From UBA5704 sp036264355 (GTDB taxonomy: Bacteria; Acidobacteriota; Thermoanaerobaculia; Multivoradales; UBA5704): 64,000 nucleotides of DNA. Location of the stretch: the NCBI GenBank assembly GCA_036264355.1, contig DATARD010000245.1, positions 1-64,000 of the forward strand. Direction: 5' to 3'. The position numbers and the translations under genes were made by a program. The notes below the pieces were generated by a model, which was not told where the DNA came from, ran no database searches, and saw only the letters and a program-made list of their open reading frames with translations. Of this stretch, positions 1 through 9,496 are shown piece by piece (positions within the stretch are counted from its first letter, which is position 1; each line of letters starts with the position of its first letter).

Positions 1-75
1 CGGCTGCGTCAGGCCTTTGAGAAACTTGAAGGAGAAATCCGTCGCTTCTGCGAAAGAGAAAAACTCGTCGCGTAA
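1..75 (+). CDS. C-terminal end of an unidentified protein (cut by window start)
   Basis: The first frame reads 24 codons and a TAA stop at 73-75. The residues are highly charged and look helical, ending in EREKLVA. One of the other two forward frames closes early, and the remaining one runs on as arginine-rich shadow sequence. The gene would converge on the CPBP gene that ends at 116. The fragment is too short to assign a family. Confidence 0.4.
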   Translation, partial: RLRQAFEKLEGEIRRFCEREKLVA

Positions 76-115
76 AACTCGACTCAGACGCACGAAAAGT
101 TTCCCCTCAAGGACT

Positions 116-895
116 CTAGCGTGCCGGCTCCAGCGCCCGCCCTCGCCATCGCCGCAGAATCCACGCCCAGAACACCAGCGAAACCGCGAACACGACGTAC
201 ACCCGCACGGGCGCCACGCCGAGGAGAGACGGGGCTTCGAACAGGGCGTCGATCCAGGAGTGGAGGGTGACGGCCACCACCAAGGCTCGGCTGCGGTCCG
301 TCGCCTCGCCGATCACGGCGGAGAGGAGCATGGTCACCGGGTACCAGATGGCGAGGCGGAGAGCGATCTGGGCGAGGCCGCCTTCGTGGGTACGATTGGT
401 GAAGTGCCAGAATTCCCACATCGCGCCGAGCAGCACATAGCGAGGCAGGCGGGAGAGCGGACGCAGGGCGTCTTGTAAGAAGCCGCGCCAGCCCAGCTCT
501 TCGCCCAGGATGTTGAAGTAGCCAATCACGGAGAGGAGGCCGGTCATGCCGGCGACGCGCCCGGGTTGCCCGGCTCCCGGCAGGCAGACGGCAGCGAGGA
601 GCGCGAAGGGCACGAAGTAGAAGGCCAGGCTCCTGCCGGCGGAGCTGCCGAAGAACGTGATGGTCTTGGGGTGGCTGCGCCGGAAGACGGCGAGCGCGAC
701 CAGGGCGGCGATTCCCGGTCCCCACATGATCGGCGCCATCTTCAAGAACCCCGGCACCCGCCAAGCCGCCCAACTGGCCGTGTGCATGTCCCGCCACCAG
801 AACGACGGCCAGGAGATGGCACAGGCCAAGGCGTAGTAGAGCCCGACCGCCTTCCAGTCGACCCGCGGAGCGCTTGCCTCACCACTCATAGCCAT
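116..895 (-). CDS. CPBP family intramembrane metalloprotease
   Basis: A polytopic membrane protein of about 259 residues with the CPBP/Abi signature: an EELGWRGF motif in mid-protein supplies the paired glutamates, and a later HF.NR stretch probably supplies a metal-ligand histidine. Family members (Rce1/CAAX-like) are membrane metalloproteases or bacteriocin-immunity-type proteins. The longest reading starts at 925, but two nearby ATGs at 895 and 889 reduce the overlap with the upstream ATPase, whose stop is at 879, to about 11-17 bases. I therefore chose 895. The close coupling suggests co-transcription with that ATPase. The substrate is unknown. Confidence 0.8.
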   Translation of the reverse strand: MAMSGEASAPRVDWKAVGLYYALACAISWPSFWWRDMHTASWAAWRVPGFLKMAPIMWGPGIAALVALAVFRRSHPKTITFFGSSAGRSLAFYFVPFALLAAVCLPGAGQPGRVAGMTGLLSVIGYFNILGEELGWRGFLQDALRPLSRLPRYVLLGAMWEFWHFTNRTHEGGLAQIALRLAIWYPVTMLLSAVIGEATDRSRALVVAVTLHSWIDALFEAPSLLGVAPVRVYVVFAVSLVFWAWILRRWRGRALEPAR

Positions 896-2054
896 CGAGC
901 TCGTGCCAGGAGAGGATCTTTCCACGGGTACGCTCCTGCGACTCCAGGCCGCCGTAGACGACGAGCCGGTCGACGATCTTGGGCGCTTCCGGCGCCGTCA
1001 GTGCCGCGGCGAAGCGCTCGAAGGCTGAGAAAGCTTCGCTGGACGGAGTCTGCGCCGCTTTGACCTCCACCAGCACGAGATCGGCTCCCTTCTCCAGGAC
1101 CAGATCGATCTCCAGGCCGCTGCGGTCGCGATAGAAGGAGAGTCGCGGCCGGCGGCCGCGATGGAGATGAGCCTTGGCGATCTCGGCGACGACCCAGGTC
1201 TCGAAGAGGGCTCCCCGCAAAGGGTGCGTTTCGAGCTGCTGCGGAATCTCGATGTTGAGGAGCGTCGTGGCGAGGCCGGTGTCGTAGAAGTACAGCTTGG
1301 GCGCCTTGATGAGCCGCTTGCTCAGGTTGGCGAAAAACGGCGGCAGGCGAAAGACGATGTAGCTCGCCTCCAGCACCGAGAGCCAGGAACGCGCCGTCGG
1401 CTGCGAGATGCCGCAGTCGCTGGCCAGCGACGCGAGGTTGAGGATCTGCCCGGTGCGGCTGGCACAGAGACGGAGAAACGTCTGGAAGAGCAGCAGATCG
1501 CCGACCTTGAGGAGTTGGCGTACGTCCCGCTCGACATAGGTGGCGGTGTAGTCGGCGAGCCACTCGTGAGCCGGCAGCTTCAGCTCGTAGATCCGCGGGT
1601 AGCCGCCCTGCCAGAGCAGAGTGTCGAGATCCTCCGGTGGCTCGGGGAAACGGCGCGCCTCCTCCAGCGAGAGCGGCAGGAGCTCCGTGAGCGTGGTGCG
1701 GCCGGCGAGCGACTGCGTGACGGCGTCGACCAGCGCCAGGTTCTGGGAGCCGGTCAGCAGAAACCGGCCGGGCCGGGGATCTTCGTCCACCATGCCCTGG
1801 AGATAGGAGAAAATCTGGGGAACCCGCTGCACCTCGTCAATGACAGCACCGCTTCCATAACGCGCCAGGAACGCGACTGGATCTTCCTGTGCGAATGCGC
1901 GCTGCGTCGGATTCTCCAATGAGACATACGGCAGGTCGGGGAAGGCCATGCGGCTCAGGGTCGTCTTTCCCGACTGGCGCGGCCCGGTCAACGTGAGGAC
2001 TGGATAGCGGGTCGCAAGGTCCTGGAGACGGGGAAGGAGAAGCCGCTGGATCAT
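879..2054 (-). CDS. AAA-type ATP-binding protein with DUF4143 C-terminal domain
   Basis: A protein of about 391 residues starting MIQRLLLPRLQ. It has a Walker A motif GPRQSGKTT near residue 25, a Walker B-like AVIDEVQRVP near residue 80 and a sensor-like LLTGSQN. The second half fits DUF4143, which in this family carries a winged helix and a restriction-endonuclease-like fold (an ID-x-VLEKG-x8-EVK pattern is visible). These ATPases are common in archaea and bacteria as single genes and their role is poorly defined. A longer reading begins ten codons upstream at 2084, but the ATG at 2054 fits the family's N-terminus better. It overlaps the downstream CPBP gene. Confidence 0.85.
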   Translation of the reverse strand: MIQRLLLPRLQDLATRYPVLTLTGPRQSGKTTLSRMAFPDLPYVSLENPTQRAFAQEDPVAFLARYGSGAVIDEVQRVPQIFSYLQGMVDEDPRPGRFLLTGSQNLALVDAVTQSLAGRTTLTELLPLSLEEARRFPEPPEDLDTLLWQGGYPRIYELKLPAHEWLADYTATYVERDVRQLLKVGDLLLFQTFLRLCASRTGQILNLASLASDCGISQPTARSWLSVLEASYIVFRLPPFFANLSKRLIKAPKLYFYDTGLATTLLNIEIPQQLETHPLRGALFETWVVAEIAKAHLHRGRRPRLSFYRDRSGLEIDLVLEKGADLVLVEVKAAQTPSSEAFSAFERFAAALTAPEAPKIVDRLVVYGGLESQERTRGKILSWHELDGYEW

Positions 2055-2175
2055 GAAGAGAGGATAGCAAACGGGCCGATTCAAAATCCAATTTTCAATC
2101 TGCCCGCCCCCTTCCGTCCCCCCACTCTATGCGCGAGCCCACCCCGGCGAAGAGAAACTTTGTTCGAATGGGGGC

Positions 2176-2202
2176 TTGACAACGATGCACAACTCATAGA
2201 CT
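2176..2202 (+). promoter_or_regulatory. Possible sigma-70 promoter for the small helical protein
   Basis: A perfect -35 box TTGACA lies at 2176-2181. TAGACT follows at 2197-2202 after 15 bases, shorter than ideal; another AT-rich hexamer, CTCTAT, sits at 2201-2206. The ATG is at 2285, which leaves an untranslated leader of about 75 bases with an AGGAGAG ribosome-binding site just before the start. Confidence 0.4.
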
Positions 2203-2284
2203 CTATGCGCAATGTAACTCCCTCACCGCCAATTCCGGCGCCTGTGAGGTTGGGGGCCGCGAGGCTCCAGTCAGGAGAGAGACC

Positions 2285-2662
2285 ATGTCGAACGAAACCA
2301 CGTATTCCGGGACCTTGGGGGACGCTCAGCGATTCCAGACGTCGCTCGAGGGCAGCGTCAACCAGATTCCGCACCTGGAGGCGGGCCGTGTCGTCCTCGG
2401 GGAGAAGTTGGGCGCGGCGCAGGATCTGGCCAAGCAGCATGCGGCCGTGACCGCGACGAAGCAGGATCTGTCGAAGCAGCTCAAGGTGGCGATCTCGGAC
2501 GTGCGGTTGCTGGCGACCGTGCTGCGCAAGGGCGTCAAGCAGCACTTCGGCAGCCGGTCCGAGAAAATCGCCGAGTTCGGTCTGCAGCCGTTCCGGGGCC
2601 GCAAGAGCAAGACGGATCCCGCGCCGGCTCCGGAAACGCCGCCGGCTTCGTCCGCCACCTGA
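2285..2662 (+). CDS. Conserved-looking small helical protein, function unknown
   Basis: A 125-residue, mostly helical protein rich in Ala, Gln and Lys with no signal peptide or membrane segment. The middle holds a long amphipathic helix (roughly residues 30-80). A basic stretch follows (KQHFGSRSEKIAEFGLQPF, then RGRKSK), and the tail is Pro/Ala-rich. A good Shine-Dalgarno (AGGAGAG) precedes the ATG, a TTGACA box lies upstream and a strong intrinsic terminator begins 40 bases after the stop, so it is probably a free-standing expressed gene. I do not recognise the family. The basic segment could bind nucleic acid, but that is only inference. Confidence 0.75.
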   Translation: MSNETTYSGTLGDAQRFQTSLEGSVNQIPHLEAGRVVLGEKLGAAQDLAKQHAAVTATKQDLSKQLKVAISDVRLLATVLRKGVKQHFGSRSEKIAEFGLQPFRGRKSKTDPAPAPETPPASSAT

Positions 2663-2701
2663 CGCCTGACGGCGTTCTCCAATCCAGCCGTGAAATTTTC
2701 T

Positions 2702-2733
2702 GGGGCGTGCCGGCCGGCACGCCCCCTTTTTTT
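2702..2733 (+). terminator. Strong intrinsic terminator
   Basis: A perfect 24-base palindrome (2702-2725, arms GGGGCGTGCCGG and its complement) is followed directly by a run of seven T at 2727-2733. It closes the small gene that ends at 2662. Confidence 0.85.
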
Positions 2734-2785
2734 GTTTCCCGCTGTTCCTGCTCGGGAAAAAAGCAGCCACCGCATTTTTCGACGT

Positions 2786-3270
2786 CTTCCACGATTTTAC
2801 GGCGAGGCGCCGCAAATCCCTACGAGCCGTTTGAATCTATTCGACGCGTCGAGACTCTATATGGGCCGCCGGAAAACGATCCAGGCCGCCGGAATCTTCG
2901 GCGCCTTCCACAATTTTACGGCGGGACGTCGCAGAATTGTGCGGGGTGGATTGGTTCTATCCGGAGCATCGAAAATCTGCGCGAGTTGTTGAAAAATTGG
3001 GCGAGCCGCCGGAATCTCCGGCGCCCCGCGGAGTTTACGGCGAGGTATCGAAGAATCGCGCGAGGTGTTTCGGTTTTGTTCGAGGCGTTGAAAATCTGTG
3101 CGAGCCGTCGAAAAACGATCCAGGCCGCCGTATTCTTCGGCGCCTCGCGCAGTTTACGCCGGGGCGCCGAAGAACTGTGCGAGGCGTTTTGGTTCCCTTC
3201 AGGGCGTTGGAAATCCACGCGAGCCGGCGAAAAATTGGCCGAGCCGTTGCAAAACGGTCCAGGCCGCCGT
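2786..3270. repeat. Degenerate tandem array with a 119-bp period
   Basis: This gene-free stretch holds four diverged units. The anchor TTTAC recurs at 2796, 2915, 3034 and 3153, exactly 119 bases apart. A second anchor, GAAAATCTG-like, recurs at about 2851, 2971, 3090 and 3209, again 119-120 apart. Within units, shorter motifs such as GAGCCG..GAAAA and CCAGGCCGCC are reused, so the unit may have grown from smaller pieces. Forward and reverse frames stay open through much of it, but the translations are Arg-rich and low in complexity, so I do not call genes. It lies between a terminator and the 3' end of the SpoIID gene. Confidence 0.75.
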
Positions 3271-3272
3271 CT

Positions 3273-5549
3273 TTACTTCTTCGCCGCCGGAGCCGGCGCC
3301 ACCCCAGCTCCGCTCCAGCGCACCCGCCCCAATTCCACGCCACTGTAATAGTGCGTGAGGATCTCGCGGTAATCGTGGCCGCGCTGGGCCATTCCGTAGG
3401 CTCCGACCTGGCACATGCCGACGCCGTGGCCGAAGCCGCGGCCGGTGAAGAGCCAGCCGGGCTCCTGATTTTTCGGGGCGAGTCGCTTGGCGGTGAAGAG
3501 GGTGTCGGGGACGTCGAGGGTCCAGCGCACGGCGAGGCCGTCGACTTCCATGGTCTGGCCGTTGTCGCCGGTGATGCGGATCTTGCCGACCCGGCCGGAG
3601 CCGCCGCGCTCGAGGATGTCGAAGGTCTGGAAGCCGAGCCCGGGGAAGCGGGTGCGCACGTTGGCCGCGAGCTGGGAGTCGGTGCGGAAGCGGGTCCAGG
3701 AGCTGTAGGGGCTGCTGCGGTCGAACGCGACGCCGTCCAGGTCCACTTCCTGCGCCAGGGCGAGGAGCCGGTCGCCCTGCCAGAAGAGGGTCAGGCGGTC
3801 GCCGGGGACCATGGCGAGGGCGGAGCTGGCCATCAGGGTGCCGCGCTTGCGGAAGGTGGAGAGCTGGCCGGGCAGGGTGTAGACCTGCTGGTCCTTGCCG
3901 GATTTGACGATCAGCTTGCCGTCGTCGAGTGAGAGGAAGGAGACCTCCTCACGCCGCAGCACGCGCAGCAGCTCGGAGAGGGCGAGGAGCGTCTGCTCGA
4001 CTTCCTTGTCGTCCAGCGGCTTGTCCAGCGGGCCGCGGATGAGGCCGCTGTGGATCAGGTAGGCGGCGGCGCGGCGGTCTTCCTCGCTCCAGTCTTTGGG
4101 CGGATCGTGCAGCAGGTACTCGACGTCCTGCGGCGCAAGGAGGAGGCGGGCGTCGAGGACCAGGTCGAAGGCGTAGGCGATGAAGCGCTGCACCTCCCGG
4201 CGGTCGAGCGAGGTGAGGCGCTCGTGCGGCACCGGCACCCCGGCGAGGAGGGCGAGGTGCTCGATGCGCGCGGCGAACGACTGCACGGGGGAGCTGCCCG
4301 GCGCCGGCGGCAGGATCTCGCGGGTCAATCCTTCGGGGAAGGCGACCCCCGGCGGCAGGCTCCCCTCCAGGCGGGCGAAGCCGACTTCCATGCACGGCAC
4401 GCCCTTGAGATAGGGCTCGTCTTTCAGCGGGAAGATGACGCCGACGTCTTCGGTGTGGCCGCCGCAGGTGGAGCTGTAGAGGGTGTCGGCGAGCTCGCCC
4501 TTGTAGAGCACGACCTGGCCGGCGGTCTCGGCGACGGCGCGGTCCGACAGGGCGTGCTCGACCGACAGGCCGCCGTAGACCTGGCAGCGCGGCGTGGCGC
4601 AGATGTCGTAGCCTTCGCGGGAGAACTCGCCGAGGTTGCGCAGGGTGTAGGTGCGGGCGGCGACGGCCTGCGCCTTGAGCGCCTCGAGCTGGTTGTACTG
4701 CTCGGGTCCCATCTCGCTGGGCACGACGCCGCGCAGGTACTCTTCGACCGGCAGCTCGTTGATCAGGTTCAAGGCGCCACGGTCGTTCAGGTAGATGAGG
4801 ATCCTGCCGCGGTAGCGTTTGCCCTGGACGCGGAGGCTCGCGGCCTGGGCCGGCGCGGCGGAGAGCCAGCGGCCCGGGTAGACGATGGACGAGCCGGCCT
4901 GGCCGCCCTGAGTCACCCGGAAGGCGGGCGCGGAGACGCCCCCGCCTTCGTTGACGACGAAGGCGCCGACCACGCCGATGCTGCCCAGGCGGCGCGAATC
5001 CTTCTCCGCGTCTTCGCGCGTGGCATATTGCCCGACGCGCACCCGGTAGAGGTCGATGCCGGCGTCGAAGTGGGCTTCGCCGGGCTGGCCGGTCGCCTGC
5101 TCCAAGCGTTTCGCCAACTCGTCGGCCTGGCGCTCGTCGCGCAGGGCGGCCACTTGCAGGCGGTAGAAACCCTGGGCGGCGGAGGCGGCGGCCGGCTCGA
5201 TCTTGATCGTCGAGGTGACGGGCACGGTGACGTCGTCGACGCTGGCGATCAGGCTTTCCTCGCAGCACGGGATCGTCACGGTTTCGAGATCGCTGGCGAG
5301 GCCGACTTTGAGCAGGAGCGGCGCGGTCGGCCCCTGCACCGGCTCGGCCGGCTTTTCCGGCACCGGCGCCGCCGGCTTGGAGACGGGCGGCGGGGTCGGT
5401 GCGGCGGCGGGAGGCTGCGGCGCCGGCCTGGGGGTCCGGGCGCCCACCCGGGGATTGGGGCGGCTGGACGGCCGGGGCAACGACGGACCGCATCCCGCGG
5501 CGGCGATCACGAGGGGGAGGACGAGCAGGGCGAGCGACTTCTTCGTCAC
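3273..5549 (-). CDS. SpoIID/LytB-domain lipoprotein with SPOR domain
   Basis: 758 residues. The N-terminus is a lipoprotein signal with the cysteine near residue 20 (AAAGC). A Pro-rich linker follows, then a SPOR domain around residues 145-210 (FYRLQVAAL, then YRVRVGQY), which in this family binds denuded peptidoglycan. A SpoIID core comes next (VEEYLRGVVPSEMG, then AQAVAARTYTL, then STCGGHTE) and finally the conserved end GFGHGVGMCQVGA. SpoIID enzymes are lytic transglycosylases acting on septal peptidoglycan; proteins like this occur widely in non-sporulating bacteria. A long insert (about residues 410-640) separates the two conserved SpoIID blocks. The role is probably cell-wall remodelling at the outer or inner membrane face. 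Confidence 0.9.
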   Translation of the reverse strand: MTKKSLALLVLPLVIAAAGCGPSLPRPSSRPNPRVGARTPRPAPQPPAAAPTPPPVSKPAAPVPEKPAEPVQGPTAPLLLKVGLASDLETVTIPCCEESLIASVDDVTVPVTSTIKIEPAAASAAQGFYRLQVAALRDERQADELAKRLEQATGQPGEAHFDAGIDLYRVRVGQYATREDAEKDSRRLGSIGVVGAFVVNEGGGVSAPAFRVTQGGQAGSSIVYPGRWLSAAPAQAASLRVQGKRYRGRILIYLNDRGALNLINELPVEEYLRGVVPSEMGPEQYNQLEALKAQAVAARTYTLRNLGEFSREGYDICATPRCQVYGGLSVEHALSDRAVAETAGQVVLYKGELADTLYSSTCGGHTEDVGVIFPLKDEPYLKGVPCMEVGFARLEGSLPPGVAFPEGLTREILPPAPGSSPVQSFAARIEHLALLAGVPVPHERLTSLDRREVQRFIAYAFDLVLDARLLLAPQDVEYLLHDPPKDWSEEDRRAAAYLIHSGLIRGPLDKPLDDKEVEQTLLALSELLRVLRREEVSFLSLDDGKLIVKSGKDQQVYTLPGQLSTFRKRGTLMASSALAMVPGDRLTLFWQGDRLLALAQEVDLDGVAFDRSSPYSSWTRFRTDSQLAANVRTRFPGLGFQTFDILERGGSGRVGKIRITGDNGQTMEVDGLAVRWTLDVPDTLFTAKRLAPKNQEPGWLFTGRGFGHGVGMCQVGAYGMAQRGHDYREILTHYYSGVELGRVRWSGAGVAPAPAAKK

Positions 5550-5582
5550 GCGATCAGGATCTCCGGAAAGCAGTCCATCGGG

Positions 5583-6431
5583 TCAGCGCAGGCGGGTGCC
5601 GTGGGCCTTGTGCTCGCGCCGGAAATCTTCGACGCCGGTGAGCACCACCGGCTGCGCCATCTCGTACAGGCGGCTGACGAGCATGGAGGGGAGACGGGAG
5701 CCGAGCAGGCCGGATTCGTCGAGGACCGCCGGCTCGGGATCACGCCCGCGGTCCAGGTTCTCATCCTTGGCCGGCACCGCATGGACCGCCCGCGCGGCGG
5801 GCGGATCCAGCAGGTAGTTGGTGGTGAACAGCGTGGGCAGCCGCCGGGTGTAGCGGTGGTTGATGATCAGATAGAGGATGTCGCGCACCCAGGCGGTCGG
5901 CTTCTGGGCGCCGAGCTCGTCGAGGACGAGGAGCTCGGCGTCGAGGAGCGGATCGAGGATCTCCCGTTTCGACTCCGGCGAGCCGGGATCGAAGGTGGCC
6001 TGGATCTGATGGGTCAGGGCGGTGAACTCGGCGAACCGGCCGTGCACCCGGTAGCGCTCGACGACGTCGTTGAGAACGCCGACGGCGAGATGGGTCTTGC
6101 CGACTCCCGGCGGACCGATGAACAGCAGGCCGGACTGGCGGAACCCCTGGTCTTCGTGGAGGACGAAGTTGTCGACGTAGTCCTGGGTGATCTTGCGCGC
6201 CGCTTCGAGGCGGGTGCGCACGCGCGTCGACTGGCTGGAGGTCTGGAAGTTGGAGATCTTGCAGTTGCGGTAGCGCGGCGGAACGCCCGCGGCGTCGACC
6301 ATGCGCTGCGAGCGCTCCTGCTCACGGCAGGCGCACGGGCGGGCGATCCCCGCGCCGCTGTCCGCCTCCACCACCCAACCACGCCCGCCACAGAGAGGGC
6401 ATCGCTCGTCAGACACTGCGATGGCCGGCAT
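5583..6431 (-). CDS. DnaC/IstB-like ATPase (putative helicase loader)
   Basis: About 282 residues from the ATG at 6431. The N-terminus carries a CPLCGGRGW then CAC cysteine cluster, probably a zinc site. The ATPase domain has Walker A GPPGVGKTH, Walker B LLVLDELG and a sensor FTTNY. This arrangement (zinc cluster plus AAA+) is typical of chromosomal DnaC/DnaI-type helicase loaders rather than IS21 IstB, and no transposase is adjacent. A longer reading begins at 6488, but it runs back into the decamer repeat array and its extra residues look random. It lies 33 bases upstream of the SpoIID gene on the same strand. Confidence 0.85.
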   Translation of the reverse strand: MPAIAVSDERCPLCGGRGWVVEADSGAGIARPCACREQERSQRMVDAAGVPPRYRNCKISNFQTSSQSTRVRTRLEAARKITQDYVDNFVLHEDQGFRQSGLLFIGPPGVGKTHLAVGVLNDVVERYRVHGRFAEFTALTHQIQATFDPGSPESKREILDPLLDAELLVLDELGAQKPTAWVRDILYLIINHRYTRRLPTLFTTNYLLDPPAARAVHAVPAKDENLDRGRDPEPAVLDESGLLGSRLPSMLVSRLYEMAQPVVLTGVEDFRREHKAHGTRLR

Positions 6432-6460
6432 GGCGAAATCGTAGCACGGGAGAAGACGAC

Positions 6461-6557
6461 ACGGACGAACACGGACGATCACAGACAAACATGGACCGAG
6501 CCCCGGTTTGTGCCGTCCGTGCTCGTCCGTGTCTGTCCGTGCTCGTCCGTTTTTTTC
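6461..6557. repeat. Decamer-built inverted repeat with T-run
   Basis: Four in-register 10-mers (ACGGACGAAC, ACGGACGATC, ACAGACAAAC, ATGGACCGAG; 6461-6500), one 10-base centre and four complementary 10-mers (6511-6550) form an imperfect hairpin with arms of about 40 bases. A run of seven T follows at 6551-6557. It sits between hspR and the DnaC-like gene. The T-run is on the plus strand, so as a terminator it would act against plus-strand transcripts. Confidence 0.8.
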
Positions 6558-6951
6558 AGCGAGCCTTGGTGACTTTGATCAGCGGGCCGCTCTGGATCTT
6601 CACCAGGGCGTGCTGGCGCTCGACGTTCATGCGCCGTTCCTGGGCTTCCCGCTTGACGTATTCGAGGAGGCGGTCGACCTCGCCCTGCATCTGGTCCATC
6701 CGCTCCTTCATGTTGAGGATCACCTCGACGCCGGCCAGGTTGACTCCGAGGTCGCGCGTCAGGGTGAGGATGATTTCGAGGCGGCGGATGGCCTCCTCGT
6801 CGTAGAGGCGGGTGTTGCCGGCGCTCCGCGTCGGCTTGATCAGGCCCTCGCGCTCGTACAGGCGGAGGGTCTGCGGATGGATGCCGTAGCGGTCCGCCAC
6901 GACGCTGATCATGACGTATTTCTGCTCGGGCCGGCGGCGTCGTGTTGCCAT
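6556..6951 (-). CDS. hspR: HspR-type MerR-family heat-shock repressor
   Basis: 131 residues. The N-terminal MerR helix-turn-helix (YVMISVVADRYGIHPQTLR then YEREGL) ends in the wing NTRLYD, followed by a coiled-coil dimerisation helix. HspR represses dnaK operons by binding inverted repeats and senses DnaK as co-repressor. Its position as the last gene of dnaK-hsp20-hspR supports this identity. The start codon overlaps the hsp20 stop (TGATG), so the two are translationally coupled. DnaJ and GrpE are not present here. Confidence 0.88.
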   Translation of the reverse strand: MATRRRRPEQKYVMISVVADRYGIHPQTLRLYEREGLIKPTRSAGNTRLYDEEAIRRLEIILTLTRDLGVNLAGVEVILNMKERMDQMQGEVDRLLEYVKREAQERRMNVERQHALVKIQSGPLIKVTKAR

Positions 6952-7400
6952 CAGTGTCCCTCCTCCCCGACCGGCACCCGCGTCGTGCCGCCAGGGCTCT
7001 TCGGGATCAACACCCGCAGGATACCCTGCTCGAACGCCGCGGAGGTCCCCTCCAGGTCGGCGGACTCGCCGAGGTCGAAGGTCCGGCGGAAGGGGCCGTA
7101 GCTCCGCTCCATGCGGAGGAAATTGCGGTTCTCGCCGAGCGGCTGCCGGCGGCCGGAGAGCTCCAGCCGCCGGTCGCGCGTCTGGAGCTGGATGTCCTCG
7201 CGCCGCACTCCCGGCAGCTCGGCGAAGAGAAGATAGGAGTCCTCGGTTTCAAGGACGTCCACGGCGGGGGACCAGGTGCCCGGCGGCCCCCCCTCCGTGT
7301 CCTCGTACTCCGCGGGCAGCAGCGCCTGCTCGAAGAGACTGTTGATCCGTTCCTGGATCCGTCCCAGCTCCTCGAGGTAGATCTTCTTGAGCGGCGCCAT
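6951..7400 (-). CDS. Hsp20/alpha-crystallin family small heat-shock protein
   Basis: 149 residues. The alpha-crystallin domain spans about residues 45-135 (WSPAVDVLETED, then FAELPGVRREDI, then LSGRR) and ends with the C-terminal L-x-V/I anchor LRVLIPK. The family prevents aggregation of unfolded proteins without ATP. It follows dnaK by nine bases and couples to hspR, so it is part of one heat-shock operon. Its N-terminal arm is short with an EELGRIQERIN helix. Confidence 0.92.
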   Translation of the reverse strand: MAPLKKIYLEELGRIQERINSLFEQALLPAEYEDTEGGPPGTWSPAVDVLETEDSYLLFAELPGVRREDIQLQTRDRRLELSGRRQPLGENRNFLRMERSYGPFRRTFDLGESADLEGTSAAFEQGILRVLIPKSPGGTTRVPVGEEGH

Positions 7401-7409
7401 GGCGACCTC

Positions 7410-9350
<1,941 letters not shown>

Positions 9351-9410
9351 GAGAACCTCCTCCTTGCTTCGACGTGTCCATCGGGCCTGGTCAGCCCGCT
9401 TACAATCCGA

Positions 9411-9439
9411 AGTCTAAAACCTTAGTGGCAAGGTGTCAA
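9411..9439 (-). promoter_or_regulatory. dnaK promoter with overlapping inverted repeat (putative HspR operator)
   Basis: On the minus strand a perfect -35 TTGACA (9434-9439) is followed after 17 bases by a TAGACT -10 (9411-9416). Inside the spacer lies an inverted repeat ACCTT-N6-AAGGT (9419-9434) touching the -35. It resembles the known HAIR element (CTTGAGT-N7-ACTCAAG) only in its CTT/AAG edges, and it is not CIRCE. Since the operon encodes HspR, this is the natural candidate for its operator. Confidence 0.65.
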
Positions 9440-9496
9440 CTTTCCGCCACGCCCTATCTGACAATCTTGGACGCAGATTTATTCCAGGAGGAGGCG

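Noticed and set aside
2786..3270. Possible CRISPR array
   Set aside because: Units are 119 bases, highly diverged, with no identical direct repeats or unique spacers, and no cas genes are present.
3272..3276. A fifth TTTAC exactly 119 bases after the fourth unit anchor
   Set aside because: Flanking motifs are out of phase there by about 20 bases and it overlaps the SpoIID stop codon, so I treat it as coincidence.
5583..6431. IS21-type IstB transposition helper
   Set aside because: No IstA transposase or terminal repeats are nearby, and the N-terminal zinc cluster fits a DnaC/DnaI-type loader.
4050..6572. Very long open frame on the plus strand opposite the SpoIID and DnaC-like genes
   Set aside because: It is a high-GC antisense shadow; the translation is low in complexity and has no domain, while the minus-strand genes have clear motifs.
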